Shown: in pieces, positions 1-8,189 of the stretch
Numbering within the stretch: the stretch's first letter is position 1
Layout of the letters: each line of letters begins with the position of its first letter
From: Actinomycetota bacterium
GTDB taxonomy: Bacteria; Actinomycetota; Actinomycetes; S36-B12; UBA5976
Assembly (NCBI GenBank): GCA_009698575.1
Contig: WLPX01000002.1
Coordinates: 1-64,000 of the forward strand
Direction of reading: 5' to 3'
Length of the DNA: 64,000 nucleotides
Notes under the pieces: generated by a model
Seen by the model: the letters and a program-made list of their open reading frames with translations, nothing else
Databases searched by the model: none
Told to the model about the DNA's origin: nothing
Translations under genes and position numbers: made by a program

Positions 1-91
1 AATGCTCCCCAGAACCTCTCAGGCATCAGGACTACCTGGAATCAGCAACTCTGAAATGTTCCATGACAGAGGGGGAGGACCGGCAACGGTC
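1..91 (+). promoter_or_regulatory. Glycine riboswitch, 3' part (cut by window edge)
   Basis: The core sequence CTCTCAGGCA (16-25) and the closing GACAGAGGGGGAG (65-77) match the conserved 3' half of a glycine aptamer. TGGAA (37-41) can pair with TTCCA (59-63) as the internal P3b stem. A GACCG-GCAA-CGGTC hairpin (78-91) follows and may belong to the expression platform. The 5' half lies outside the window, so a single or tandem aptamer cannot be told. Its position before gcvP fits glycine-induced expression of glycine cleavage. Confidence 0.85.
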
Positions 92-119
92 TATCCGTCT
101 ATTGTTTTTGAGGAACATC

Positions 120-3002
120 ATGTCAGTGCAAGCACAGCACGATTCATACGCGCAATTTGCTGATCGTCACATCGGCCCAAACAATTCTGATCTTTCCAAG
201 ATTTTGAGTTTTATTGGTTACAGCTCGTTGGACGAGTTGAGCAATGCGGCAGTGCCAACCAACATTCAAAATCAAGCGCCACTTGCGCTAGCACCAGGTG
301 CATCAGAGGCAGAAGTGTTGGCGGAGCTGCGAACGTTTGCAGATGCTAATGAAGTTTTAACTTCCATGATTGGTCTTGGCTACTACGGCACGCATACGCC
401 TGGCGTAATTTTGCGAAACATCACCGAGAACCCAGCCTGGTACACCGCATACACTCCGTACCAACCAGAAATTTCCCAAGGTCGCCTCGAGGCTTTAATC
501 AATTTCCAGACTATGGTCACTGACTTAACTGGATTGGATATAGCAAGCGCATCGCTGCTAGATGAATCCACAGCAGCTGCCGAAGCAATGACATTGCTGC
601 GACGTAATTCAAAGAGTGAGTCAAACGTTTTTGCTGTGGATGCTGATACCCATCCACAGACACTCGCAGTACTAGCTACTCGCGCCGAACCAATTGGAAT
701 TGAATTAGCGCTCATTGATGTTGAAGCGCAAGAGATGCCGGATTGCTTTGGCGTATTGCTAAGTTACCCAGGCAGCAGTGGCAAGGTGCGAGACATATCA
801 ACGAACATTTCTAAGGCACACGAGCTGGGAACTTCCGTCGCCGTTGTAACGGATCTATTGGCGCTAACTGTGCTTAAGTCGCCGGGCGAACTAGGGGCAG
901 ACATTGTCGTTGGCTCATCGCAGCGCTTTGGCGTACCGATGGGATTCGGTGGACCACATGCTGGCTTCATGTCAGTGCGCACTGGATTGGAACGGTCACT
1001 ACCGGGTCGTTTAGTTGGCGTCAGTGTTGATGCTGATGGACACACTGCGTATCGATTAGCCCTACAAACTCGCGAACAACACATTCGTCGTGATAAAGCT
1101 ACGAGCAACATTTGTACTGCTCAGGTTTTATTGGCGGTTATGGCTTCGATGTATGCGGTCTACCACGGTCCGCAGGGACTTACTCAAATTGCATTAAACG
1201 TTCATCGCCGAGCCAATGCATTGGCCGAAGGTCTGGCGCAAGGTGGAGTCAAGGTCAGCGATAACTTCTTTGACACAATTCGCGTTGCGGTTCCAGGAAA
1301 GGCACGCGCAGTGGTAGCCGCAGCTCGCACGCGGGGGATAAGCCTGTGGGAAGTAGATGTGGACACTATCTTGCTAAGTGTCGATGAAACCACTACTGAG
1401 TTAACAGTGGAACAAGTTTGGGCAAGTTTCCAAGATGCCTTGGGTGGTAATTTCCCAGCGAGCTACCTAGTCAGCATGGAGGGGGAGTCCTTAGCAAATG
1501 AATTGCAGCGCACTTCGACTTTCCTAGAACATCCGGTGTTTAATTCTCACCAGAGTGAAACCGCAATGTTGCGTTACATCCGCAAACTTTCCGACAAAGA
1601 CATCGCTCTTGATCGCTCCATGATTCCACTTGGTTCCTGCACCATGAAATTGAATGGCACAACTGAGATGGAATCAATTACTTGGCCAGGGTTTGGCGGC
1701 ATTCATCCATTCGCACCGCTCGACAGTGTTGCTGGATACCTGACGATGATTCGACAGCTTGAAGACTGGCTAGTTGAAGTTACTGGTTACGATGCAATTT
1801 CGTTGCAACCTAATGCTGGTTCGCAAGGGGAGTTCGCTGGACTACTTGCAATTCGTGGATATCACAAGTCACGTGGCGATAGCGCGCGCAAAGTTTGCTT
1901 GATTCCAAGTTCAGCACATGGCACTAACGCTGCCTCAGCTGTGATGGCTGGCATGCGAGTAGTGGTTGTCGGTTGCGATGACTTTGGCAACGTCGACATG
2001 GATGATCTAAAACATAAGATCATGGAAAATGCCGACGAACTTGCGGCACTGATGATCACTTACCCATCGACACATGGTGTCTACGAAGCAACAGTTTCTG
2101 ATATTTGTGCCATGATTCACGATGCTGGTGGCCAGGTCTATGTCGACGGCGCAAATTTAAACGCGTTAGTTGGTTTAGCTAAGCCCGGAAAATTTGGCGC
2201 AGATGTTTCGCACTTGAATTTGCACAAAACTTTTGCAATCCCACACGGTGGCGGTGGACCTGGCGTTGGTCCAGTTGGCGTGCGTGCACACTTGGCACCG
2301 TTCTTACCGTCACATCCATTCCGACCAGAAGCCGGACCAACTGCTCGTGGTTATGCCGATGGTGGGGTAGGAGCAGTCAGTGGGGCACCTTGGGGTAGCG
2401 CAGGCATCCTGCCGATTCCATGGGCTTACATCCGTCTCATGGGCGCCGAAGGATTGACTAAAGCAACACAAGTTGCAGTTGCATCGGCAAATTACATCGC
2501 AAAGAAGTTAAGCGATGACTTCCCAGTACTTTATGTTGGCGGCAATGGGCTAGTGGCTCATGAATGCATTTTGGATTTACGGGGGATCAGCGATGAGTCC
2601 GGCGTAAGTGTTGACGACGTTGCAAAGCGACTAGTCGATTTCGGTTTCCACGCTCCAACGATGTCATTTCCAGTAGCTGGAACTTTGATGGTCGAACCTA
2701 CCGAGAGCGAATCTTTGTTCGAGCTGGATCGATTCATAGCCGCTATGAAGGCCATTAGGCAGGAGATCGCTCAGGTCCAGGCTGGAACTTGGCCAGTTGA
2801 CGACAATCCGCTGTCTAATGCCCCGCACACGGCTCAATTCTTGCTAGGCGACTGGGAACACCCGTACAGCCGAGAATTGGCTGCGTATCCATTGCCAAGC
2901 CTGCGAGAAGCCAAATATTGGCCATCTGTGCGACGTATTGATGGCGCTTACGGCGACCGTAACTTGGTTTGTGCTTGTCCACCGATCTCTGACTTCGCTT
3001 AG
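120..3002 (+). CDS. gcvP: Glycine dehydrogenase (decarboxylating), P protein
   Basis: This is the P protein of the glycine cleavage system. It decarboxylates glycine with pyridoxal phosphate and passes the aminomethyl group to the lipoyl arm of GcvH. The product is about 960 residues, the full length of the fused single-chain form. The PLP lysine is about K703, in an LHKTF motif followed by a glycine-rich loop. The ATG at 120 is chosen because GAGGA at 110-114 is a good ribosome site; the longer frame opening at 63 begins inside the riboswitch. gcvT and gcvH are not in the window, so gcvP appears to have its own riboswitch-controlled unit. Confidence 0.95.
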   Translation: MSVQAQHDSYAQFADRHIGPNNSDLSKILSFIGYSSLDELSNAAVPTNIQNQAPLALAPGASEAEVLAELRTFADANEVLTSMIGLGYYGTHTPGVILRNITENPAWYTAYTPYQPEISQGRLEALINFQTMVTDLTGLDIASASLLDESTAAAEAMTLLRRNSKSESNVFAVDADTHPQTLAVLATRAEPIGIELALIDVEAQEMPDCFGVLLSYPGSSGKVRDISTNISKAHELGTSVAVVTDLLALTVLKSPGELGADIVVGSSQRFGVPMGFGGPHAGFMSVRTGLERSLPGRLVGVSVDADGHTAYRLALQTREQHIRRDKATSNICTAQVLLAVMASMYAVYHGPQGLTQIALNVHRRANALAEGLAQGGVKVSDNFFDTIRVAVPGKARAVVAAARTRGISLWEVDVDTILLSVDETTTELTVEQVWASFQDALGGNFPASYLVSMEGESLANELQRTSTFLEHPVFNSHQSETAMLRYIRKLSDKDIALDRSMIPLGSCTMKLNGTTEMESITWPGFGGIHPFAPLDSVAGYLTMIRQLEDWLVEVTGYDAISLQPNAGSQGEFAGLLAIRGYHKSRGDSARKVCLIPSSAHGTNAASAVMAGMRVVVVGCDDFGNVDMDDLKHKIMENADELAALMITYPSTHGVYEATVSDICAMIHDAGGQVYVDGANLNALVGLAKPGKFGADVSHLNLHKTFAIPHGGGGPGVGPVGVRAHLAPFLPSHPFRPEAGPTARGYADGGVGAVSGAPWGSAGILPIPWAYIRLMGAEGLTKATQVAVASANYIAKKLSDDFPVLYVGGNGLVAHECILDLRGISDESGVSVDDVAKRLVDFGFHAPTMSFPVAGTLMVEPTESESLFELDRFIAAMKAIRQEIAQVQAGTWPVDDNPLSNAPHTAQFLLGDWEHPYSRELAAYPLPSLREAKYWPSVRRIDGAYGDRNLVCACPPISDFA

Positions 3003-3111
3003 CTAGATTTCGGCTCGCACGGCCCCTTGGTGGCCTTGGAATTGGGGATGTGGCAATCAGGCGATGCCTGGAGATCTGGCTCGTTACGATACTTATTCAG
3101 ATCTTTGTTAA

Positions 3112-3140
3112 TTGACATAATGTATCTTATCGGCTAACGA
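3112..3140 (+). promoter_or_regulatory. Possible rbpA promoter
   Basis: TTGACA (3112-3117) and TAACGA (3135-3140) are separated by 17 bp. Start of transcription would be near 3147, giving a leader of about 137 nt before rbpA. Other weak hexamers such as CATAAT (3116-3121) overlap it, so the choice is uncertain. Nothing else recognisable was seen in 3003-3111. Confidence 0.35.
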
Positions 3141-3205
3141 CACCCAGTGAAAAGGCAATGAATACGCGGTTCTGTCTGAATGGATCTAATGCCTAGTTCA
3201 CATCG

Positions 3206-3240
3206 TCAGGTTTAATTTCGCGCCTCCTGGGTAAACCTGA
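3206..3240 (+). promoter_or_regulatory. Leader hairpin before rbpA
   Basis: TCAGGTTTA (3206-3214) and TAAACCTGA (3232-3240) form a perfect 9-bp stem with a 17-nt loop. The loop contains CCTCC (3223-3227), complementary to GGAGG (3272-3276) in the rbpA ribosome site. This is a plausible translational control element; the function is inferred from complementarity only. Confidence 0.45.
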
Positions 3241-3283
3241 AACATCTGCAGAACGCAGTTAAGCATCCATGGGAGGGAAAATT

Positions 3284-3613
3284 ATGGGTGAATCAATGCG
3301 CGGCTCGCGTCTAGGAACAACGAGCTATGAAGTCGATTCTGGTGAATATGCACCCAGAGCATTAACCACGTATGTCTGTGATCAAGGACATCGAATTACC
3401 ATGCCATTCTCAGTAGAGGCTGACGAGATTCCGACCACCTGGCCCTGTGCCTGTGGAGCCACCGGCATGATGCTGGGAGCCAAACCTGAAGCTCCAGCCG
3501 AACGTAAGCACGTCAGAACGCACTGGGACATGCTCTTGGAGCGTCGGACAATCAAAGACTTAGAAGGCATACTCAAGGAACGCCTCGAAGTCATCCGCGC
3601 AAAGGCTTCTTAA
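3284..3613 (+). CDS. rbpA: RNA polymerase-binding protein RbpA
   Basis: RbpA binds the primary sigma factor and RNA polymerase and stabilises the open complex in actinobacteria. The product is 109 residues. RGSRLG near the N terminus, the core barrel, and the C-terminal RTHWDMLLERR sigma-interaction helix match the mycobacterial/Streptomyces canonical form. Candidate zinc ligands are C32, H36, C55 and C57; the last pair is C-x-C, one residue shorter than in Streptomyces RbpA, so metal binding is uncertain. The ATG at 3284 is chosen because GGGAGGG (3271-3277) lies 6 nt upstream; an in-frame ATG at 3269 overlaps that site. A second paralogue lies at 59105-59437. Confidence 0.92.
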   Translation: MGESMRGSRLGTTSYEVDSGEYAPRALTTYVCDQGHRITMPFSVEADEIPTTWPCACGATGMMLGAKPEAPAERKHVRTHWDMLLERRTIKDLEGILKERLEVIRAKAS

Positions 3614-3629
3614 TCCAATAGTTCTGGAC

Positions 3630-3670
3630 TAGCCACTGCATAGACCGCATGTAGTTCAGTAGCCACTGCA
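3630..3670 (+). repeat. Short direct repeat, 30-bp period
   Basis: TAGCCACTGCA occurs at 3630-3640 and again at 3660-3670, exactly 30 bp apart, directly after rbpA. The second copy abuts the stem at 3670-3747. Function unknown. Confidence 0.6.
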
Positions 3671-3747
3671 AAGTCCTCCAGAAAACAATCCGCTGCTCAA
3701 AAGAGTTGCTTCGCAAATTTTTCGCCTCGGAGTTTTCTGGGGACTTT
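3670..3747 (+). terminator. Terminator-like stem after rbpA
   Basis: AAAGTCC-T-CCAGAAAAC (3670-3686) pairs with GTTTTCTGGGGACTTT (3732-3747): 16 bp with one bulged T. Arm two runs into a T tract at 3745-3749, as expected for intrinsic termination on the plus strand. The 45-nt loop is unusually long and contains the left arm of the 29-bp inverted repeat, so the two structures are mutually exclusive. Confidence 0.5.
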
Positions 3748-3881
3748 TTGTTCCGTCACTTATGGTTTTGAAAGTTGCCTATTCAGATAATTACCGGCAA
3801 TGAAAACATTCCAGTTTATGAATCAGATCTCGACAGGTAGAAAAGTCATGATCGAAAAATTTGCGAAGCAACTCTTTTGAG
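3696..3881. repeat. 29-bp perfect inverted repeat, 128-bp spacer
   Basis: The left arm (3696-3724) and right arm (3853-3881) are exact reverse complements over 29 bp. Each arm also folds alone around TTGC-TTC-GCAA followed by A and five T, so each looks like a small terminator facing the gene that transcribes toward it: rbpA from the left, ppm1 from the right. No transposase or target-site duplication was seen. The region 3614-3927 has no credible gene. Alternatives are a MITE remnant, a REP-like pair, or a structured RNA. Confidence 0.8.
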
Positions 3882-3927
3882 AGCATGAGCTTTTCGTACT
3901 GTCGAATGAGACGCAACCAACACGTAC

Positions 3928-4680
3928 TTAGCTAATGTGAAGAATTCGCTTCAGGTCTGAGAGACGCTTCTTAACTCCCCATTGGGTGACCAACCACAGC
4001 GCCTCTTTAACTATGGCCCCATTCATTTTGGACTCGCCCAATTGCCGCTCTACGAATGTAATTGGCACTTCAGTGATTCTCAAGCCTGCGGTAACTGCGC
4101 GCCAAGCCATGTCGACTTGGAAGCAATAACCCTGGCTTTGCACATTTTCAACTTGCATAGCGTTGATGGCACTCATTCGATAAGCACGAAATCCTCCGGT
4201 GGCATCGTGCAATGGAATGCCTAACCAAAGTCGGGTGTAAAGGTTTCCCCCACGCGAGAGTATTTCGCGGCTCTTAGCCCAGTTCACGACGCTGCCACCA
4301 GTGATCCAGCGCGATCCCAAAACTACATCGTTGTCAGTCATGGCATCCAGGACCTTAGTTAAGTCAGCCGGCCGATGTGAGCCATCAGCATCCATCTCTA
4401 CGACTACTTCGTAGCCTTGTTGACTCGCCCATTCAAACGCCGCCAGGTATGCCGCACCCAAGCCGGCTTTAGATTCGCGATGTAACACATGGATTGCAGA
4501 ATCGTTAGTTCGTAGGCCTTCAGCCACTTCCCCAGTGCCATCTGGCGAGTTATCGTCAGCGATCAGGATGTCAATGCTGGGCTCGGCTGCGCGGACGGCT
4601 GCGACAATAATCGGCAAGCTTTCGCGCTCGTTGTAGGTGGGAATGATGACTAGAGTTTTCCCGATCTCGCGCGTTGCCAT
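3928..4680 (-). CDS. ppm1: Polyprenol monophosphomannose synthase
   Basis: A family 2 glycosyltransferase of 250 residues. It transfers mannose from GDP-mannose to polyprenyl phosphate, giving the donor for extracytoplasmic mannosylation of lipoglycans and proteins. The N-terminal VIIPTYNERE, the ADDNSPDGTG nucleotide region and the DAD metal motif (97-99) are visible. There is no C-terminal membrane domain, as in stand-alone actinobacterial enzymes. It follows lnt by 22 bp; in mycobacteria these two activities are fused in one Ppm1 protein, which supports the assignment. Confidence 0.9.
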   Translation of the reverse strand: MATREIGKTLVIIPTYNERESLPIIVAAVRAAEPSIDILIADDNSPDGTGEVAEGLRTNDSAIHVLHRESKAGLGAAYLAAFEWASQQGYEVVVEMDADGSHRPADLTKVLDAMTDNDVVLGSRWITGGSVVNWAKSREILSRGGNLYTRLWLGIPLHDATGGFRAYRMSAINAMQVENVQSQGYCFQVDMAWRAVTAGLRITEVPITFVERQLGESKMNGAIVKEALWLVTQWGVKKRLSDLKRILHIS

Positions 4681-4702
4681 TAGTTAAGCCTAAACGAAAA
4701 GT

Positions 4703-6154
4703 TTAAGAGTTTTGTCCACGCGTACGTCGATAACAAATTAACAAAACGAGAGCACTAAAGATCAACATCCAGCGTGGATACCTGTTAGTAAATGTTTGGT
4801 CAGAAATCAATTCAACTTCGCCAGTGACGGTAGCTGTTTCAAATTGCCCAGTTTTATGCAACACTTTGCCGTCGTTAGCAATCAAACCGGAAATGCCTGA
4901 AGTACTTGCTACCAAGAATGCGCGTTGGTTTTCAATCGCGCGGAATCTAGTGATGGCAAATTGCTGTTCGGGTTGTGCTGTATTTCCGTAAGTTGCGTTA
5001 TTGGTTTGCACAACCATTACTTGGGCGCCCGTCGCAACTGTTTCATAAATATGATTTGCGTAGGCAACCTCAAAGCAAATCACGTCTCCGATTTGCTTAT
5101 TTGCAATATTGAACACACCTACCGCGTTCCCAGGAACAAAATCATTAGGTATTTGTTCAAAGCGCTTAATGAACCGTGATAAGAATTCACGCAGTGGTAC
5201 GTACTCACCAAATGGCACCAGGTGTCGCTTCACGTACATCTGCCCTGGTCCAGACTCTGCCGTCCACAGAATGCCGGCATTACGCGGACCGACTGCAGTT
5301 GAGCTATCGCCACCAGACAAAGTAGTTGCGCCAATCAATATCGGGATGTCAGTGCTATCCGCCAACTGGGTAATTTCAGTTTGTGCGAGTCCCGGCTGCA
5401 GTGGATCGATGTCCGTGCCACTTTCGGGCCAAACAATTAGATCTGGAGTGGCAGTCTTGCCAGACTCAATGTCGATAAGCAACCTTTTGGTTGCAATGAT
5501 GTGATTATTCAAAACCGCAGTTCGCTGCGTAGATACTTCATTACCGACTCGTGGCACATTTCCTTGCACTGCAGATAACGTAACGGTCTGATCGGAATGC
5601 AAGGTATCCACACTTCGAGCTGCAAGTACACATATGGCAACGATCAGCAGCGATGTAAAGCAACGGTGTTTGACGAGTTTGATCAAAGCAGCAGCACAAA
5701 GAACCACTACCCCACTGACCAGCCCTTGGCCACCAAGTGTGGCAAGTTTGACTAACGGACCATCGAGTTGACTATAGGCAATCAATCCCCAAGGAAACCC
5801 ACCCCATGGAACAGATGACCGTACTGCCTCAAGCACCGCTACCCCAGCAGCTGGTGCTAGGTAGAACCAGCCATTCGAGGAATCAATTGGGACTAGCGCC
5901 AAGAGAAGCCAAGGCAGCGCACACAATATTGCCAAAGCGATCCAGGCATCGACTCCAAGGACACTCACCCACTGGATGTGACATAAAAATAGCGCCAAGG
6001 AGAAAACAGATGAAATCTTAAGTCGTTGCCGCAACAGTTGGCCAGAGAGCTGTTGCAATAACACCGCCAGGCCAATGATTGCGGCCCACCAGTGCATCGG
6101 CGTAAAGGCCCAAGCCGTTAACGCGCCGGCTAAACCCGCAACGAGTAACCTCAC
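4703..6154 (-). CDS. lnt: Apolipoprotein N-acyltransferase
   Basis: A membrane enzyme of 483 residues that adds the third acyl chain to the N-terminal cysteine of lipoproteins. About six hydrophobic segments fill the first 180 residues, and a nitrilase-fold domain follows. The expected E-K-C triad is E244 (in VWPESGTD), K309 (in YVKRHLVPFGEYVP) and C360 (in VICFEVAY). A last hydrophobic segment sits near the C terminus. It lies 9 bp after the M24 peptidase and 22 bp before ppm1. A likely substrate, an FKBP lipoprotein, is encoded in the same run. Confidence 0.9.
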   Translation of the reverse strand: MRLLVAGLAGALTAWAFTPMHWWAAIIGLAVLLQQLSGQLLRQRLKISSVFSLALFLCHIQWVSVLGVDAWIALAILCALPWLLLALVPIDSSNGWFYLAPAAGVAVLEAVRSSVPWGGFPWGLIAYSQLDGPLVKLATLGGQGLVSGVVVLCAAALIKLVKHRCFTSLLIVAICVLAARSVDTLHSDQTVTLSAVQGNVPRVGNEVSTQRTAVLNNHIIATKRLLIDIESGKTATPDLIVWPESGTDIDPLQPGLAQTEITQLADSTDIPILIGATTLSGGDSSTAVGPRNAGILWTAESGPGQMYVKRHLVPFGEYVPLREFLSRFIKRFEQIPNDFVPGNAVGVFNIANKQIGDVICFEVAYANHIYETVATGAQVMVVQTNNATYGNTAQPEQQFAITRFRAIENQRAFLVASTSGISGLIANDGKVLHKTGQFETATVTGEVELISDQTFTNRYPRWMLIFSALVLLICYRRTRGQNS

Positions 6155-6163
6155 GATAAATTC

Positions 6164-7252
6164 CTAGAGAATCACTAGTTCCCGAGTCGTGTTATTAGTG
6201 CTACTAATTCCCGTCTCGGTACATGTGACTATGTCTTCGATGCGGGCGCCGTATTTACCGGCAAAATAAAAGCCTGGCTCAATTGAGAAGGCATGGCCAG
6301 GAACTAGGTTGCGAGTGTTTCCAGAAACTATGTATGGCTCTTCATGGGTTTCCATGCCAATGCCATGTCCGGTGCGATGGATAAATTGCTCACCTAATCC
6401 ACCAGCAATCAAAACGTCGCGCGCCGCAGCATCAACCGATTCACAACTGACACCAGGACGGGCATGATCGCGAGCTGCTTGCTGCGCAGTTAACAAAACT
6501 TGGTAGTGCTCCAAATACTCCGCGGGTGGTTGTCCGCAGACGTACATCCGCGTACAGTCGCTGCAGTAGCCACTTGGCATAGTTCCGCCAATGTCGACCA
6601 CAACTGGGTCTCCGGCTTCAATCACGCGATCGGAAAGCTCATGATGCGGACTAGCGCCATTTGGTCCACTAGCGACTATGACGAAATCGACCCGCGAATG
6701 ACCACTCGCCAAAATTGCTTCCGCAATGTCGCGACCAACTTCGCGCTCAGTTCGTCCAGGGCGTAGCCACTTGTGCATGTTTGAATGCACTTCATCAATT
6801 GCCGCGCCGGCTTCATGTAGGAAGGTAACTTCTTGCGCAGTTTTAACTTCTCGGATATCCGAAAGTAAGGATCCTGCCAGAGCTACTTCTTTTCCAAGTG
6901 CTGACCTGATACCGAATGCTTTTTCAACCCACATCAAATTGTTGACTAACGCCGAGCTCGACTTACCAACGCTTGCCATCAAAATCTGGTACGGGTTTTG
7001 CGTTTCTTGCCAATCAAGCAAATCAATCCCAATTTCTGGTACGCCATGAGCGAGTGCGGAAGGCTTTTCCAGAGTGGGAACAATCATCCAAGACTTGCCA
7101 TCATTTCGGATGGCTAGACAAGTAAGGCGTTCCAACGGCAATGCGTCGTAACCCGTTAGGTAACGTAAATCCGCTCCTGGAGTAACAAATAGTATGTCAT
7201 TTCCAGAATTGGCCAGGCTAGCGGCAACTTTTTTGATGCGGTCTGCGTACAT
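6164..7252 (-). CDS. Xaa-Pro peptidase, M24 family
   Basis: A metallopeptidase of 362 residues that removes residues next to proline. The pita-bread metal ligands can be placed at D220, D232, H296 (in HRTGHGIGMETHEEP), E325 and E339. The N-terminal creatinase-like domain covers about residues 1-130. There is no signal peptide, so it is cytoplasmic. It sits 4 bp after the exonuclease and 9 bp before lnt, the same neighbourhood as the M. tuberculosis helY-region M24 peptidase. Aminopeptidase P versus prolidase cannot be settled from sequence. Confidence 0.88.
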   Translation of the reverse strand: MYADRIKKVAASLANSGNDILFVTPGADLRYLTGYDALPLERLTCLAIRNDGKSWMIVPTLEKPSALAHGVPEIGIDLLDWQETQNPYQILMASVGKSSSALVNNLMWVEKAFGIRSALGKEVALAGSLLSDIREVKTAQEVTFLHEAGAAIDEVHSNMHKWLRPGRTEREVGRDIAEAILASGHSRVDFVIVASGPNGASPHHELSDRVIEAGDPVVVDIGGTMPSGYCSDCTRMYVCGQPPAEYLEHYQVLLTAQQAARDHARPGVSCESVDAAARDVLIAGGLGEQFIHRTGHGIGMETHEEPYIVSGNTRNLVPGHAFSIEPGFYFAGKYGARIEDIVTCTETGISSTNNTTRELVIL

Positions 7253-7256
7253 GTGA

Positions 7257-8189
7257 CTACGCTATCGAACTAATGCCCAGAGTCTTAAGCAGTCTGGCAA
7301 CGTGCTTTTCAATCCCCCAGGCACCTGCTAAGTCCGAGACTGCTGAGTGATCTGTGACCTGAGCTGGAACATTAAGGTGCATTGGCAAACGCGCGGTGGT
7401 TTTTACTCGCACCACTTTGCTAGCCGCGCGAACATATTGTTGACTTTCCAAAACGTTGCGACGTACGGCTGGAGCCAAGGTAATCGACTCATCCTTGGCG
7501 GCAGATATCAATCCGGAAACATTCCCAAAATCAGTTATCAATTTGGCAGCAGTTTTCTCACCAATGCCTTTCACGCCTGGTAAGCCATCGGATGGGTCGC
7601 CGCGCAGTGTCGAGAAATCAACATATTGCTCGCCAGATATTCCATATTTAGCTAGTAAGAAAGCATCATCTACTACCTCTAGGTTCTTGACTCCTTTGGT
7701 AATCGAAATGACGCGGTTCGAATGCTGGTCAGACACCAATTGGTAGAGGTCACGATCTCCCGTGACCACATCGCAATTAGTGCCAGCCTTAGCGACTAAC
7801 GCGCCTAAGACATCGTCTGCTTCATGACCAAGCTGTCCAACCCGTGGCAAGCCGATTGCATCTAGCAACATCGAGATGGCTGTTATCTGCGGTGAGAGCA
7901 AATCCGGAACTTCTTCGGTTGCGGAATCGCCAGCAGTATCTTCAACTCGATGCAATTTATAACTGGGAATTAGATCTACTCGCCACTGCGGACGCCAATC
8001 GTCATCCCAGGCAAAAACCAACTGATTTGGTGGGAACTGTTTTGCAATTGTGCTAACCATGTCCAAAAAACCACGCACTGCTCCTGAAGGCGTGCCATCA
8101 GGAGCCACGATAGATTCCGGAACTGCAAAGAACGCTCGGTAGTAAAGGGTTGCAGTATCAAAATACAAATTACGTTTAGTCTCTACCAC
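7257..8189 (-). CDS. 5'-3' exonuclease / flap endonuclease (PolA-N-like)
   Basis: A stand-alone homologue of the DNA polymerase I 5' nuclease domain, 310 residues. Metal-binding acids appear at D11, D62-64, E123/D125/D126, D145/D147 and D198/D201. The helix-3-turn-helix PGVKGIGEKTAAKLI (about 204-218) binds DNA. Expected role is removal of RNA primers or flaps. It starts at a GTG overlapping the helY stop by 7 bp, with GAGGG upstream, so the two are translationally coupled. Confidence 0.88.
   Translation of the reverse strand: MVETKRNLYFDTATLYYRAFFAVPESIVAPDGTPSGAVRGFLDMVSTIAKQFPPNQLVFAWDDDWRPQWRVDLIPSYKLHRVEDTAGDSATEEVPDLLSPQITAISMLLDAIGLPRVGQLGHEADDVLGALVAKAGTNCDVVTGDRDLYQLVSDQHSNRVISITKGVKNLEVVDDAFLLAKYGISGEQYVDFSTLRGDPSDGLPGVKGIGEKTAAKLITDFGNVSGLISAAKDESITLAPAVRRNVLESQQYVRAASKVVRVKTTARLPMHLNVPAQVTDHSAVSDLAGAWGIEKHVARLLKTLGISSIA

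Noticed and set aside
63-119. N-terminal extension of gcvP
   Set aside because: It lies within the riboswitch 3' end and hairpin; the ATG at 120 has a proper ribosome site and gives a family-like N terminus.
3696-3881. Insertion sequence
   Set aside because: The inverted repeats enclose only 128 bp with no transposase frame and no clear target duplication; kept as a repeat of unknown nature.
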